The notes under the pieces: model-generated
What the model was told of the DNA's origin: nothing
The model's input: the letters and a program-made list of their open reading frames with translations, nothing else
Database searches by the model: none
Shown: positions 18,088-26,639 of the stretch, in pieces
Layout: each line of letters opens with the position of its first letter
Position numbering within the stretch: position 1 is the stretch's first letter
From: an uncultured Phocaeicola sp.
GTDB lineage: Bacteria; Bacteroidota; Bacteroidia; Bacteroidales; Bacteroidaceae
DNA length: 64,000 bases
NCBI GenBank assembly: GCA_944319745.1
Contig: CALUET010000010.1
Span: forward strand, 1-64,000
Reading direction: 5' to 3'
Position numbers and translations under genes: made by a program

Positions 18088-19026
18088 ATGAGCGAAACAT
18101 CACCTTTCAAGGTTTTCTCCGGAACAAATTCGAGATACCTTGCAGAAAAAATCTGTACAAGTTTAGGTTGCCCTCTGGGTAATATGAACATCACGCATTT
18201 CGCCGACGGCGAATTTGCCGTATCTTACGAAGAATCTATTCGCGGACAACATGTATTTTTAGTACAGTCCACTTTCCCGAATTCAGACAATTTAATGGAA
18301 CTTTTACTGATGATCGATGCAGCAAAGCGAGCATCCGCCAAAAGCATTATCGCAGTTGTTCCTTACTTCGGCTGGGCACGTCAGGACAGAAAAGACAAAC
18401 CGCGCGTTTCCATAGGAGCCAAATTGGTGGCAAACCTTTTAAGCGTTGCCGGCATTGACCGTCTGATAACGATGGATCTGCACGCAGACCAGATACAAGG
18501 TTTCTTCGATATTCCCGTCGATCACTTGTATGCCTCGACTATTTTCGTACCTTATATCCAATCGCTTAATTTAGACAATCTGGCCATTGCCACCCCCGAT
18601 GTAGGCGGTTCGAAGAGAGCAAGCTCGTATGCAAAATATTTAGACGTACCCTTGGTTTTGTGCCACAAGACACGTGAAAGAGCCAACGTCGTTTCATCCA
18701 TGCAAATTATTGGAGACGTGAAAGACAAGAACGTGATTCTGATAGACGACATGGTAGATACTGCCGGAACAATAACCAAGGCTGCCGACATAATGAAGGA
18801 AGCCGGTGCATGCTCCGTTCGCGCCATTGCATCTCATTGCGTGATGTCCGGTCCGGCATCCGAGCGGGTACAAAATTCACAGCTCACGGAGTTGGTTTTC
18901 ACCGACAGCATTCCTTATTCCAACCGTTGCGCAAAAGTGAAACAACTTTCCATCGCCAACATGTTTGCCGAAACCATCCGCCGGGTAACAACAAACGAGT
19001 CTATCAGCTCACAATACTTATTATAA
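18088..19026 (+). CDS. prs: Ribose-phosphate pyrophosphokinase
   Basis: This 312-aa cytosolic enzyme makes PRPP from ribose 5-phosphate and ATP for purine, pyrimidine, NAD and histidine synthesis. Seen are YFGWARQDRKDKPR, the TMDLHADQIQGFF metal and ribose-phosphate loop, and the PRPP-binding ILIDDMVDTAGTI. Length is standard for class I. It is monocistronic, with a consensus promoter before and a strong hairpin terminator after. Confidence 0.97.
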   Translation: MSETSPFKVFSGTNSRYLAEKICTSLGCPLGNMNITHFADGEFAVSYEESIRGQHVFLVQSTFPNSDNLMELLLMIDAAKRASAKSIIAVVPYFGWARQDRKDKPRVSIGAKLVANLLSVAGIDRLITMDLHADQIQGFFDIPVDHLYASTIFVPYIQSLNLDNLAIATPDVGGSKRASSYAKYLDVPLVLCHKTRERANVVSSMQIIGDVKDKNVILIDDMVDTAGTITKAADIMKEAGACSVRAIASHCVMSGPASERVQNSQLTELVFTDSIPYSNRCAKVKQLSIANMFAETIRRVTTNESISSQYLL

Positions 19027-19050
19027 TCGTTATTATAATTTTATTTTTAT

Positions 19051-19096
19051 ATAATGTCATTCCGACCGAAAGCGAAGAATGACATTATTTTTCTTT
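19051..19096 (+). terminator. Terminator of prs
   Basis: A 12-bp perfect stem (19051-19062 with 19077-19088), 14-nt loop and a T-rich tail lie 24 nt after the prs stop. A frame starting at 19054 would begin inside this hairpin, which argues for the later start of the next gene. Confidence 0.85.
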
Positions 19097-19101
19097 TCAC
19101 C

Positions 19102-20736
19102 ATGCAAATTCTTTGGCTCGACTTGAACAGTTCCTATGCCCATTCATCCCTGGCCTTGCCCGCACTGCATGCCCAGATGAACAACTTCTCTACGGTAAGA
19201 TGGAGTGTGGTGTCTGCCACCGTCAACGAGAATCCCGGTGCCATAGCTACGGAAATCTGCCGGCATGCTCCCGACCTTATCGCCGCAACCTGCTGGCTGT
19301 TCAACCACGAAATGCTCATGCACGTGCTTTCCCGCGCACAGGCCATGCTCCCCTCCTGCAAAATTGCTTTAGGGGGACCTGAGTTTTTGGGCGGCAACGA
19401 ACATTTCCTGCGCAGCAACTCTTTTGTCACATGCGTGTTTCGGGGAGAAGGAGAAGAAGCATTTCCACAATGGATTACGTGCATCAATGAGCCGGAGAAA
19501 TGGAAAAACATAACAGGTCTGTGCTATATAGACGAACGAAACAATTACCACGATAACGGCATTGCCCGCGTGGCTTCATTTGAAACACTGGCCAATCCTG
19601 AGCAAAGCGCCTTCTTCAATTGGAGCAAACCATTCGTTCAACTTGAGACCACACGGGGATGTTTCAACACATGCGCTTTCTGCGTCAGCGGAGGAGAAAA
19701 GCCCGTTCGCACAATTCCCATAGAAACCATACGGAAAAGAATACAAGTCATCCACGCACACGGCATACGAAACATCCGGGTTCTCGACCGGACGTTCAAC
19801 TATAACGGCAAGCATGCCAAAGCGTTGCTCGATATATTCCGCGAGTTTCCCGACATGCATTTCCATCTTGAAATCCATCCGGCCCTCTTGTCTGATGAAG
19901 TAAAAAAAGAACTGACCGGCATGCCCGACGGACTTCTTCACCTTGAAGCCGGCATACAAAGCCTGCATGAAGAGGCATTGACGCTCAGCCGCCGGATGGG
20001 GAATCTGAAAGATTCACTGGACGGACTGAGATTTCTTTGCTCGCTTTCCAACATGGAAACACATGCCGACCTCATTGCCGGGCTGCCCTCATACCGGCTG
20101 GAAGAGATATTCGCCGACATCCGCACCCTGGCCGAATACGGTGCCGGAGAAATCCAGTTGGAATCGCTGAAGCTGCTTCCCGGCACGGAGATGCGGCGAC
20201 GCGCCAAGGAATTGGGCATCTGCTACTCACCCCTTCCTCCATACGAAGTTTTGCAGACGAAAGATATTTCGGCCGACGAACTGATTACAGCCGGCCGGCT
20301 GTCGCGATTGCTGGACGGATTTTACAATACCTCCGCATGGCAGAAACTTACCCGCGAACTGATTTTACGGGAAGACGGATTTCTTTCCCGTTTTCTCTCG
20401 CATCTGACGGACATAAACGTAATCGACCAACCGCTGAGTCTGGAGCGTCGCGGAATCATTTTATACGATTTTTGCAGGACGAATTATCCTGCATACGAAA
20501 GCAAAGCTGCCGTTGCCTGGATTGAAGCGGGAATGTCACTCAAGAAAAAGCCCGCGGAAAAAGTAAAGACGAAACACGTTACACTGCCCGAAAATCTGGA
20601 AATAAAGTACGGCCATCCCGCCGAAAACATGCGCTGTTGCATGCTACCCGACGGTAACATGTCGCACTGGTTTGGCTTCAGCACCGAGGATCAACAGGCA
20701 AAACCCATACTGTACGGCATCACACATTCCGCGTGA
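19102..20736 (+). CDS. B12-binding domain radical SAM protein (DUF4080-type)
   Basis: The protein is 544 aa from ATG 19102 (MQILWLDLNSSYAHSSLALP), chosen because the earlier in-frame ATG lies inside the prs terminator. An N-terminal cobalamin-binding-like Rossmann domain (about 1-140) is followed by a radical SAM core with TRGCFNTCAFCVSGG (CX3CX2C) near residue 190 and the HLEAGIQSLHEEAL segment. The last part (about 370-544) fits DUF4080. Such proteins include methyltransferases and ring-modifying enzymes, but the substrate is unknown. Its 3' end overlaps the convergent ABC gene by 17 bp. Confidence 0.85.
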   Translation: MQILWLDLNSSYAHSSLALPALHAQMNNFSTVRWSVVSATVNENPGAIATEICRHAPDLIAATCWLFNHEMLMHVLSRAQAMLPSCKIALGGPEFLGGNEHFLRSNSFVTCVFRGEGEEAFPQWITCINEPEKWKNITGLCYIDERNNYHDNGIARVASFETLANPEQSAFFNWSKPFVQLETTRGCFNTCAFCVSGGEKPVRTIPIETIRKRIQVIHAHGIRNIRVLDRTFNYNGKHAKALLDIFREFPDMHFHLEIHPALLSDEVKKELTGMPDGLLHLEAGIQSLHEEALTLSRRMGNLKDSLDGLRFLCSLSNMETHADLIAGLPSYRLEEIFADIRTLAEYGAGEIQLESLKLLPGTEMRRRAKELGICYSPLPPYEVLQTKDISADELITAGRLSRLLDGFYNTSAWQKLTRELILREDGFLSRFLSHLTDINVIDQPLSLERRGIILYDFCRTNYPAYESKAAVAWIEAGMSLKKKPAEKVKTKHVTLPENLEIKYGHPAENMRCCMLPDGNMSHWFGFSTEDQQAKPILYGITHSA

Positions 20737-22171
20737 GATACAAACGATGCCCGATACAAGCGGGCAACTCTTCCTCGTAATGTGTTACCATAATCAACGT
20801 TTTCCCTTCCCGACGACAGAAGGCTTCTATCACATCCTTCACCAGGCGCCGGTTATACATATCCAGTCCGTGCAAAGGTTCATCCAGAACCAGCAGTTCG
20901 GGATCCTTGACAAATGCACGGGCCAACAAGACCATTCGCTGCTCACCGCTCGACAATTGCAGGAAGTTACGGTCTCTCAAATCCGCAATGCCGAAAATAT
21001 CCATCCACCATGCGCAGACAGCCCTGTCATCATCCCGCACTTTTTTATACAATCCCACGGAGTCGTGCAAACCACTTGCCACAATATCTATGGCCGGCAA
21101 ACTCTTTAAGTAAGCGCGATGCATCTCAGGACTTACGTAACCAATGTGTTTCTTTATCTCCCAGATGCTCTCTCCACTGCCGCGCTGACGGCCAAACAAA
21201 GAAATATCGCAAGCATAGCTCTGCGGATTATCGGCACAAATCAAACTGAGCAACGTGGATTTTCCCGAACCGTTCTGCCCGCTTAAAGCCCATTTTTCCC
21301 CGCGTTTTACCGCCCAGTCAAGGTCTTTCAGAATGGTTCTCTCGCCATAACGAATGCTTACCTTACGCAATTCTACCACACAATCGGCATGATAAGCGTT
21401 TTTTCCGTAAGGCAAACCGGCTATGCGCTGCCTTTTCTCGTCGGACAAGGCGTTTTCCGGATCTTTTCCCCTGACGTCAAGATATTCCGACAACGTTATT
21501 TTCTTTCCGCAACAACGGTTTGCCACAGGTATCACATGGGTTATGAACGAAGGAATGTCGTCATCTTTCGACAGTATCAGTATCACCTGAAGCGAGGTTA
21601 CCTCTATCAGTTTCCTCAATAATTGCTGTAATGATTCACGGGTTTGGGCATCCAATCCGATAAAAGGATTGTCTATTATCAGGACATGAGGGCCTGAAAG
21701 CAAGGTTTTCGTCAGCTGAAATTTCCGAAGCTCTCCGCTCGACAATAAAATGATATGCTTATCAAGCATCGATTCGATGTCGAACAAGTTATAAAGAATA
21801 TCCTTCAAATCCCGGTTTTCACAAGCAGGAAGTAAATCGCGCACCAAAGGAATATCATCCAAATCGTGCGAGTTCCAACGCTGCTGATAATAGTACGTCG
21901 CATCATAATCGCCGTAAGAATCACGGAACGTAATATACTTGATGTTCCCGAAAGCCGACGAATCCGACGAACGGAAATCATATTTCACCTCGTTCATCAA
22001 GAGCAGATATTTTCCCGTCAAAGTATCGACCAGCAAACTCTTGCCTGCTCCGTTCCTTCCTACGACGGCTACCTGTTCTCCTTCCTCAATCTCCAGATTA
22101 ATCGGTTCCGTCAATCTGTACAAAGGGTTTCGTGCCACCCCGTTCAATATACCGATCACTGTTCTTCCCAT
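20720..22171 (-). CDS. Tandem ABC ATPase protein (PhrA/ModF-like)
   Basis: The protein is 483 aa from the ATG at 22171 (MGRTVIGILNG); a longer frame to 22273 overlaps ruvC and is not used. Two ABC ATPase domains are present with no membrane segment. The first has Walker A VGRNGAGKS, signature LSSGELRKF and Walker B VLIIDNP, where the usual catalytic Glu is Asn. The second has SGQNGSGKS, LSSGEQRMV and LLVLDEP, fully canonical. ModF/PhrA proteins are soluble and poorly understood. It starts 5 nt after ruvC, so it belongs to the DUF4286-ruvC-ABC operon. Confidence 0.85.
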   Translation of the reverse strand: MGRTVIGILNGVARNPLYRLTEPINLEIEEGEQVAVVGRNGAGKSLLVDTLTGKYLLLMNEVKYDFRSSDSSAFGNIKYITFRDSYGDYDATYYYQQRWNSHDLDDIPLVRDLLPACENRDLKDILYNLFDIESMLDKHIILLSSGELRKFQLTKTLLSGPHVLIIDNPFIGLDAQTRESLQQLLRKLIEVTSLQVILILSKDDDIPSFITHVIPVANRCCGKKITLSEYLDVRGKDPENALSDEKRQRIAGLPYGKNAYHADCVVELRKVSIRYGERTILKDLDWAVKRGEKWALSGQNGSGKSTLLSLICADNPQSYACDISLFGRQRGSGESIWEIKKHIGYVSPEMHRAYLKSLPAIDIVASGLHDSVGLYKKVRDDDRAVCAWWMDIFGIADLRDRNFLQLSSGEQRMVLLARAFVKDPELLVLDEPLHGLDMYNRRLVKDVIEAFCRREGKTLIMVTHYEEELPACIGHRLYLTRNV

Positions 22172-22176
22172 ATCCT

Positions 22177-22746
22177 TTACTTTTTTACTTTGTCCGGATT
22201 CTTTGCTATATAATCTCGCCATCCCGAATATGCATGCGGCAGTTCCGGACGTCCCATTTGCAGGTAATGACAATAAGCTGCTCCCAATGCATCGGTAGCA
22301 TCCATGAAGGGTCCCATCTCAGACTCGGGTATATGCAGCATACGTTTCAGCATATCTGCCACCTGTTCCTTGCTTGCCCTGCCATTCCCCGTGATGGCCA
22401 TTTTTATTTTCAAGGGGGCGTATTCCGTCACAGGTATATCCCTACACAACGCTGCAACGATAGCTACTCCCTGTGCTCTCCCCAACTTCAGCATCGATTG
22501 TACGTTCTTTCCGAAGAAAGGTGCCTCAATGGCCAGTTCATCCGGCAGATAAGACGTAATGATACCTTGCACCCGTTGGTAAATATGTTTGAGTTTCAGA
22601 TACGAATCTTTGCACTTGCGCAGGTCGATGACTCCCAATGTCAGCACCTCAGGCTTTACGCCGGTCACTTTCAGGACGCCATATCCCATGATGTTTGTTC
22701 CCGGATCGATGCCTAAAATGATTTTTTCTTTTACAGGATGTATCAC
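22177..22746 (-). CDS. ruvC: Holliday junction resolvase RuvC
   Basis: This 189-aa endonuclease cuts Holliday junctions at the end of homologous recombination. The acidic active-site residues lie in [16 protein letters not shown] and the C-terminal [12 protein letters not shown]. The start is GTG at 22746: it overlaps the stop of the preceding gene (GTGA) and a GGAGG Shine-Dalgarno sits 6-10 nt upstream. A longer frame to 22890 lies within the DUF4286 gene and is rejected. RuvAB are not in the window. Confidence 0.95.
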   Translation of the reverse strand: MIHPVKEKIILGIDPGTNIMGYGVLKVTGVKPEVLTLGVIDLRKCKDSYLKLKHIYQRVQGIITSYLPDELAIEAPFFGKNVQSMLKLGRAQGVAIVAALCRDIPVTEYAPLKIKMAITGNGRASKEQVADMLKRMLHIPESEMGPFMDATDALGAAYCHYLQMGRPELPHAYSGWRDYIAKNPDKVKK

Positions 22747-23048
22747 TTGATTACCTCCATGAGTGTTGAGAAACCAATCACTTTGTCTTTGAATATTTTC
22801 TTCATTTCCGCGTCCAACCGTGTACCTTCGGCTACAAGCCAACGATGAAGCACGGCACTGTCTGCCACTTCCCACTGCAGGGAGAAACACTCACTATCCT
22901 GCTCTTTATGACTCAAAACGCGCAATATGCGGGGATTCTTCAGGTCGCCCGATGCTTCTGCTGCCGGTATGTAACATTCATTCAGCCAGATAATGAAATT
23001 ACGGGCATCGTTCGTCTCTACATGATAAGTCGTATTATAAATCAACAT
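22743..23048 (-). CDS. DUF4286 family protein
   Basis: This is a small 101-aa protein from the ATG at 23048 ([11 protein letters not shown]), with an alpha/beta pattern like ferredoxin-fold dimers ([37 protein letters not shown]). The family is found mainly in Bacteroidetes next to ruvC and has no known function. The stop codon overlaps the ruvC GTG start, so the two are translationally coupled. Confidence 0.8.
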   Translation of the reverse strand: MLIYNTTYHVETNDARNFIIWLNECYIPAAEASGDLKNPRILRVLSHKEQDSECFSLQWEVADSAVLHRWLVAEGTRLDAEMKKIFKDKVIGFSTLMEVIK

Positions 23049-23216
23049 AAGTCCTGAGTTTTCACTGTTCAAACGCAACAAAGATACAGATTCTGCTCAA
23101 TAATAACCGGCAGGAAGAATATAAAAAAACAACAGACGGCCCCGCTTTACGATTTTTTCCGGGGGGAAAACGACCGGGACAACCGCCTCATCCCTTGAAA
23201 AAGAATTCCACTGCCG

Positions 23217-24161
23217 TCACTCAGACTGCTTTTGTCCGGCACGGCTTGCCGCGTAAGCCTCCATCTGGGCACGGCTTTTGCTGCGTGTAACAAGGAATAC
23301 TCCCGTAAAGACCATGCAGACAGCTATCACCTTCAGCAGGTTAAATTGATCCATACCCCAACATACCGCAACGATGCTCGCCACAATGGGTTGCACATAA
23401 CAATACATACTTACTACGGTAGGACGAAGGTTTTGTTGGCCCACCGGCGACAGCAAATAACTGATGAACGTGCCTCCTGCCACTACAAATACGATACACC
23501 ATATTGTTTCGGTGCTGATGGATGACCAATCCAACGATATCAAACCGGTATAAGAAAAAGGAACGATACATACCATTGCGTAAGTAAACATCCATTTCAT
23601 CAACGTAATGGGAGAATAACGGCTTATCAAATCTTTAAACAGAACCAGATAGAGCGAAAAACTTGCCTCGGCAAGCATGCACAATAAATCGCCGAACACA
23701 TTCCCCTCACGCCCGGCATTCGCCCCGCTGTTGCTCATAATCAGCAGCAAGGCTCCACTTGCTCCGGTAAAAATGCCCAATACCTTTTTACCCGTGACAG
23801 GTTCTTTCAAATAAAAAGCGGCAAAAACCATCGTAAGAATCGGCGTACTGGTGGTTATAATAGACGCATCGATGGGAGAAGTCATGCCCAGGCCTATCGT
23901 AAACAATCCCTGATTGCACACAATACCCAGTAACGATGCAAAAAAAAGTTTCAACATATCTCCGTGAGGAACGTGTTCTTTTTTGGTAAAAAACGATACA
24001 ATCCAAAACAAAGCCGCCGCCCCTATGATACGAAAATCGGCCAAAATAAAAGGAGTGACCGCACTCCCTATAAAAACCAATTTGGCTATCGGAGACATCA
24101 GTCCCCACATTCCATTGGCCAATAGCATTGCACTATGACCTTTTATCTCATTCTTTTTCAT
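23217..24161 (-). CDS. EamA/DMT-family transporter
   Basis: This is a 314-aa inner-membrane protein with about ten hydrophobic segments arranged as two EamA repeats (first about residues 10-140, second about 155-295). The start at 24161 gives MKKNEIKGHSAMLLANGMWG; the open frame to 24293 is upstream leader. A -7-like TAATTTTG lies at 24200-24193. DMT carriers export or import small metabolites such as amino acids and sugars, and the substrate cannot be read here. It is monocistronic and divergent from the acyl-CoA ligase. Confidence 0.85.
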   Translation of the reverse strand: MKKNEIKGHSAMLLANGMWGLMSPIAKLVFIGSAVTPFILADFRIIGAAALFWIVSFFTKKEHVPHGDMLKLFFASLLGIVCNQGLFTIGLGMTSPIDASIITTSTPILTMVFAAFYLKEPVTGKKVLGIFTGASGALLLIMSNSGANAGREGNVFGDLLCMLAEASFSLYLVLFKDLISRYSPITLMKWMFTYAMVCIVPFSYTGLISLDWSSISTETIWCIVFVVAGGTFISYLLSPVGQQNLRPTVVSMYCYVQPIVASIVAVCWGMDQFNLLKVIAVCMVFTGVFLVTRSKSRAQMEAYAASRAGQKQSE

Positions 24162-24339
24162 CGTTTTTTGTAATTTTATCCTAAAAAACGATGCAAAATT
24201 AAAAAGTTTTCCCCGATAAGATACAGATATACGAAAATAATTACAGAAAAAGAAAACAGTTATTATGCTAAAAATATAACATATTTCGGCCAACTTTTAT
24301 TATTTTTGCGCACATTTACACCTCAAGTGTGCAATTGAC

Positions 24340-26007
24340 ATGGAAACAATAGAAGAAAGCTTCATACAACTTATAGAACAAAGTATACGTCAGAACTGGG
24401 ACAAAGATGCTTTAACCGACTACAAAGGCGTAACGCTTCAGTACAGAGACGTAGCCCGGAAAATAGAAAAAATACATATCCTGCTGAAACACGCGGGAAT
24501 AAAACAGGGAAACAAAGTCGCACTTTGCGGAAGGAACAGCGCCAACTGGTGTATAAGCTTTCTGGGAATCATCACATACGGCGCAGTCGCCGTACCAATC
24601 CTGCACGAGTTTAAGGCCGACAATATCCACAATATTGTAAATCATTCGGAATCCCGTATGCTTTTTGTGGGAGATCAGGCATGGGAGAACCTGAACGAAC
24701 ATGCCATGCCTCACCTGAAAGGTATCATCGAACTGAAAACTTTGGATCTGGTATTCTCACGTTCCAAACAACTGACCTACGCCAGAGAACACCTCAATGA
24801 GGAATTCGGGAAAAAATATCCGTGCAGATTTCGTGGAGAGCATGTGTCGTACCGCCGTGAGAAAAAGGAAGAACTTGCTGTCATAAACTATACTTCCGGA
24901 ACAACCGGCTACTCAAAAGGTGTCATGTTACCTTATCGGAGCCTGCTTTCAAACATTATTCATATCCGGGAAAAGGTGAATCTCAATCCGGGCGATTCCA
25001 TTGTTTCCATGCTTCCGTTAGGACACATTTTCGGACTGACCTTCGACTTTCTGTACGGCATCACGGCCGGAGCACACTTATGGTTCCTTACACGCATGCC
25101 TTCGCCTAAAATCATTGCCGAATCGTTTGCGGAAATCCGCCCGCGCATCATCGCCTGCGTACCGCTCATTGTCGAGAAAATCTTCAAAAAGAACATTCTT
25201 CCCAAGGTAGACAACAGGTTAGGCAAACTACTTTTAAACCTTCCTATCGTCAGCGAACACGTAAAAGAGCTGATACGCCAGAAGGCGATGGAGGTATTTG
25301 GAAACAATTTTATAGAAATCGTAATAGGGGGAGCTCCATTCAACGCCGAAGTGGAAGCGTTTCTACGCAAGATAAATTTCCCCTATACCATAGCATACGG
25401 CATGACGGAATGCGCACCGCTTATCTGCCACAGCCGATGGGATGAAATCAAATATACCTCATGCGGAAAAACGGTAGCCTTCATGGAAACGAAAATTCTT
25501 TCCGATGATCCGCAAAACATACCGGGAGAATTGATATGCCGGGGCATGAATGTCATGGCAGGATATTACAAGAATCCGCAGGCTACGGCGCAGGCAATCG
25601 ACAAAAACGGGTGGTTGCACACCGGAGACATGGCCATAAAAGACAAAGAAGGGAATATTTATATCAAAGGAAGATTGAAAAACATGCTGCTGACGTCCTC
25701 GGGGCAGAACATTTATCCTGAGGAAATTGAAGCAAGATTAAACAATATGCCGTTCGTAAACGAATCGTTGGTGCTGCTGAACGGTAACAAACTGATAGCT
25801 CTCGTATACCCGGATCATGAAGAAACCTTCGAGAAGAATCTGAACAAGACACAGCTTGAAAACATGATGGAGCTGAACAGAACCGAGTTGAACAAGCTTT
25901 TGCCTGCTTACTCGCAAATCACGAATATACGACTTTACCCCGAAGAGTTTGAAAAAACGGCGAAGAAAAGCATCAAACGCTTCATGTACCAAGACATAAA
26001 AGAATAA
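24340..26007 (+). CDS. Long-chain fatty acid CoA ligase / AMP-binding enzyme
   Basis: This 555-aa member of the ANL family activates a carboxylate with ATP and then CoA. The P-loop NYTSGTTGYSKGVML (about residue 185), YGMTECAPL (about 350) and GWLHTGDMAIKDKEGNIYIKG hinge region (about 425-445) are intact, and the C-terminal catalytic Lys lies in KTAKKSIKRF. It resembles bacterial long-chain acyl-CoA synthetases. A -7-like TATTTTTG at 24301-24308 precedes it. The flavoprotein gene follows 43 nt later and may be co-transcribed. Fatty-acid chain preference is not readable. Confidence 0.88.
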   Translation: METIEESFIQLIEQSIRQNWDKDALTDYKGVTLQYRDVARKIEKIHILLKHAGIKQGNKVALCGRNSANWCISFLGIITYGAVAVPILHEFKADNIHNIVNHSESRMLFVGDQAWENLNEHAMPHLKGIIELKTLDLVFSRSKQLTYAREHLNEEFGKKYPCRFRGEHVSYRREKKEELAVINYTSGTTGYSKGVMLPYRSLLSNIIHIREKVNLNPGDSIVSMLPLGHIFGLTFDFLYGITAGAHLWFLTRMPSPKIIAESFAEIRPRIIACVPLIVEKIFKKNILPKVDNRLGKLLLNLPIVSEHVKELIRQKAMEVFGNNFIEIVIGGAPFNAEVEAFLRKINFPYTIAYGMTECAPLICHSRWDEIKYTSCGKTVAFMETKILSDDPQNIPGELICRGMNVMAGYYKNPQATAQAIDKNGWLHTGDMAIKDKEGNIYIKGRLKNMLLTSSGQNIYPEEIEARLNNMPFVNESLVLLNGNKLIALVYPDHEETFEKNLNKTQLENMMELNRTELNKLLPAYSQITNIRLYPEEFEKTAKKSIKRFMYQDIKE

Positions 26008-26050
26008 ATGTCATTCGGCAAACGACCAGCAAAAAACATCCCTTCAAACA

Positions 26051-26638
26051 ATGCCATCGAAAAAAAACATACTGATTATTAACGGCAGTCCTCGCCCCCG
26101 GGGAAACATTTCCCGCCTGCTGGAATGCATGAAGGACGAGGCAGACAAGGCAGGATGCCGCGTGACGTATGTCCGGATATCGGCATTACACATCAAACCG
26201 TGCACGGGCTGTATGCAGTGCCGTAAAGACGGAAGATGCCGTCTGCCACACGACGATTCGGTAGAAGTGCTCAAAGCCATCAACGAATGCGACGTCATGG
26301 TCATCGGTTCACCATGTTACTGGGGCAATATCCCGGGCGAATTAAAGATTTTGTTCGACCGCATTGTCTACGGTCTGATGAGAACAAACGGAAAAGGACT
26401 GCCCGAACCCCTGCAAAAAGGAAAGCAGGCCGTGTTCATAAGCACCTGTTCCACCCCTTTCCCTTTCAACATCCTCTTCAAACAATCCCGCGGAACAATT
26501 CGCGCCTTAAAAGAGATTTTCAGATGGAGTGGCTTCCGTGTTGTTGCAACTTTCGAGAAAGGCGGCACCAAACAACACGATGTTTCCGAGAAAGACCTGG
26601 CGCGCTGTCGTAAAATTATCGGCCGTCTTTGCCGATAA
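26051..26638 (+). CDS. Flavodoxin-like NADPH-dependent FMN reductase with a Cys cluster
   Basis: This 195-aa flavodoxin-fold protein has the FMN phosphate loop NGSPRPRGNISRLL near the N-terminus and the GSPCYWGNIPGELKILFDR loop around residue 85. Four cysteines (Cys51, 54, 57 and 63; CTGCMQCRKDGRC) form CX2CX2CX5C, the compact spacing used by iron-sulfur flavoproteins to bind a [4Fe-4S] cluster next to FMN. Many relatives keep only two of these. It therefore may be an iron-sulfur flavoprotein passing electrons; partner unknown. It ends 2 nt from the convergent addB-like gene. Confidence 0.8.
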   Translation: MPSKKNILIINGSPRPRGNISRLLECMKDEADKAGCRVTYVRISALHIKPCTGCMQCRKDGRCRLPHDDSVEVLKAINECDVMVIGSPCYWGNIPGELKILFDRIVYGLMRTNGKGLPEPLQKGKQAVFISTCSTPFPFNILFKQSRGTIRALKEIFRWSGFRVVATFEKGGTKQHDVSEKDLARCRKIIGRLCR

Positions 26639-26639
26639 A

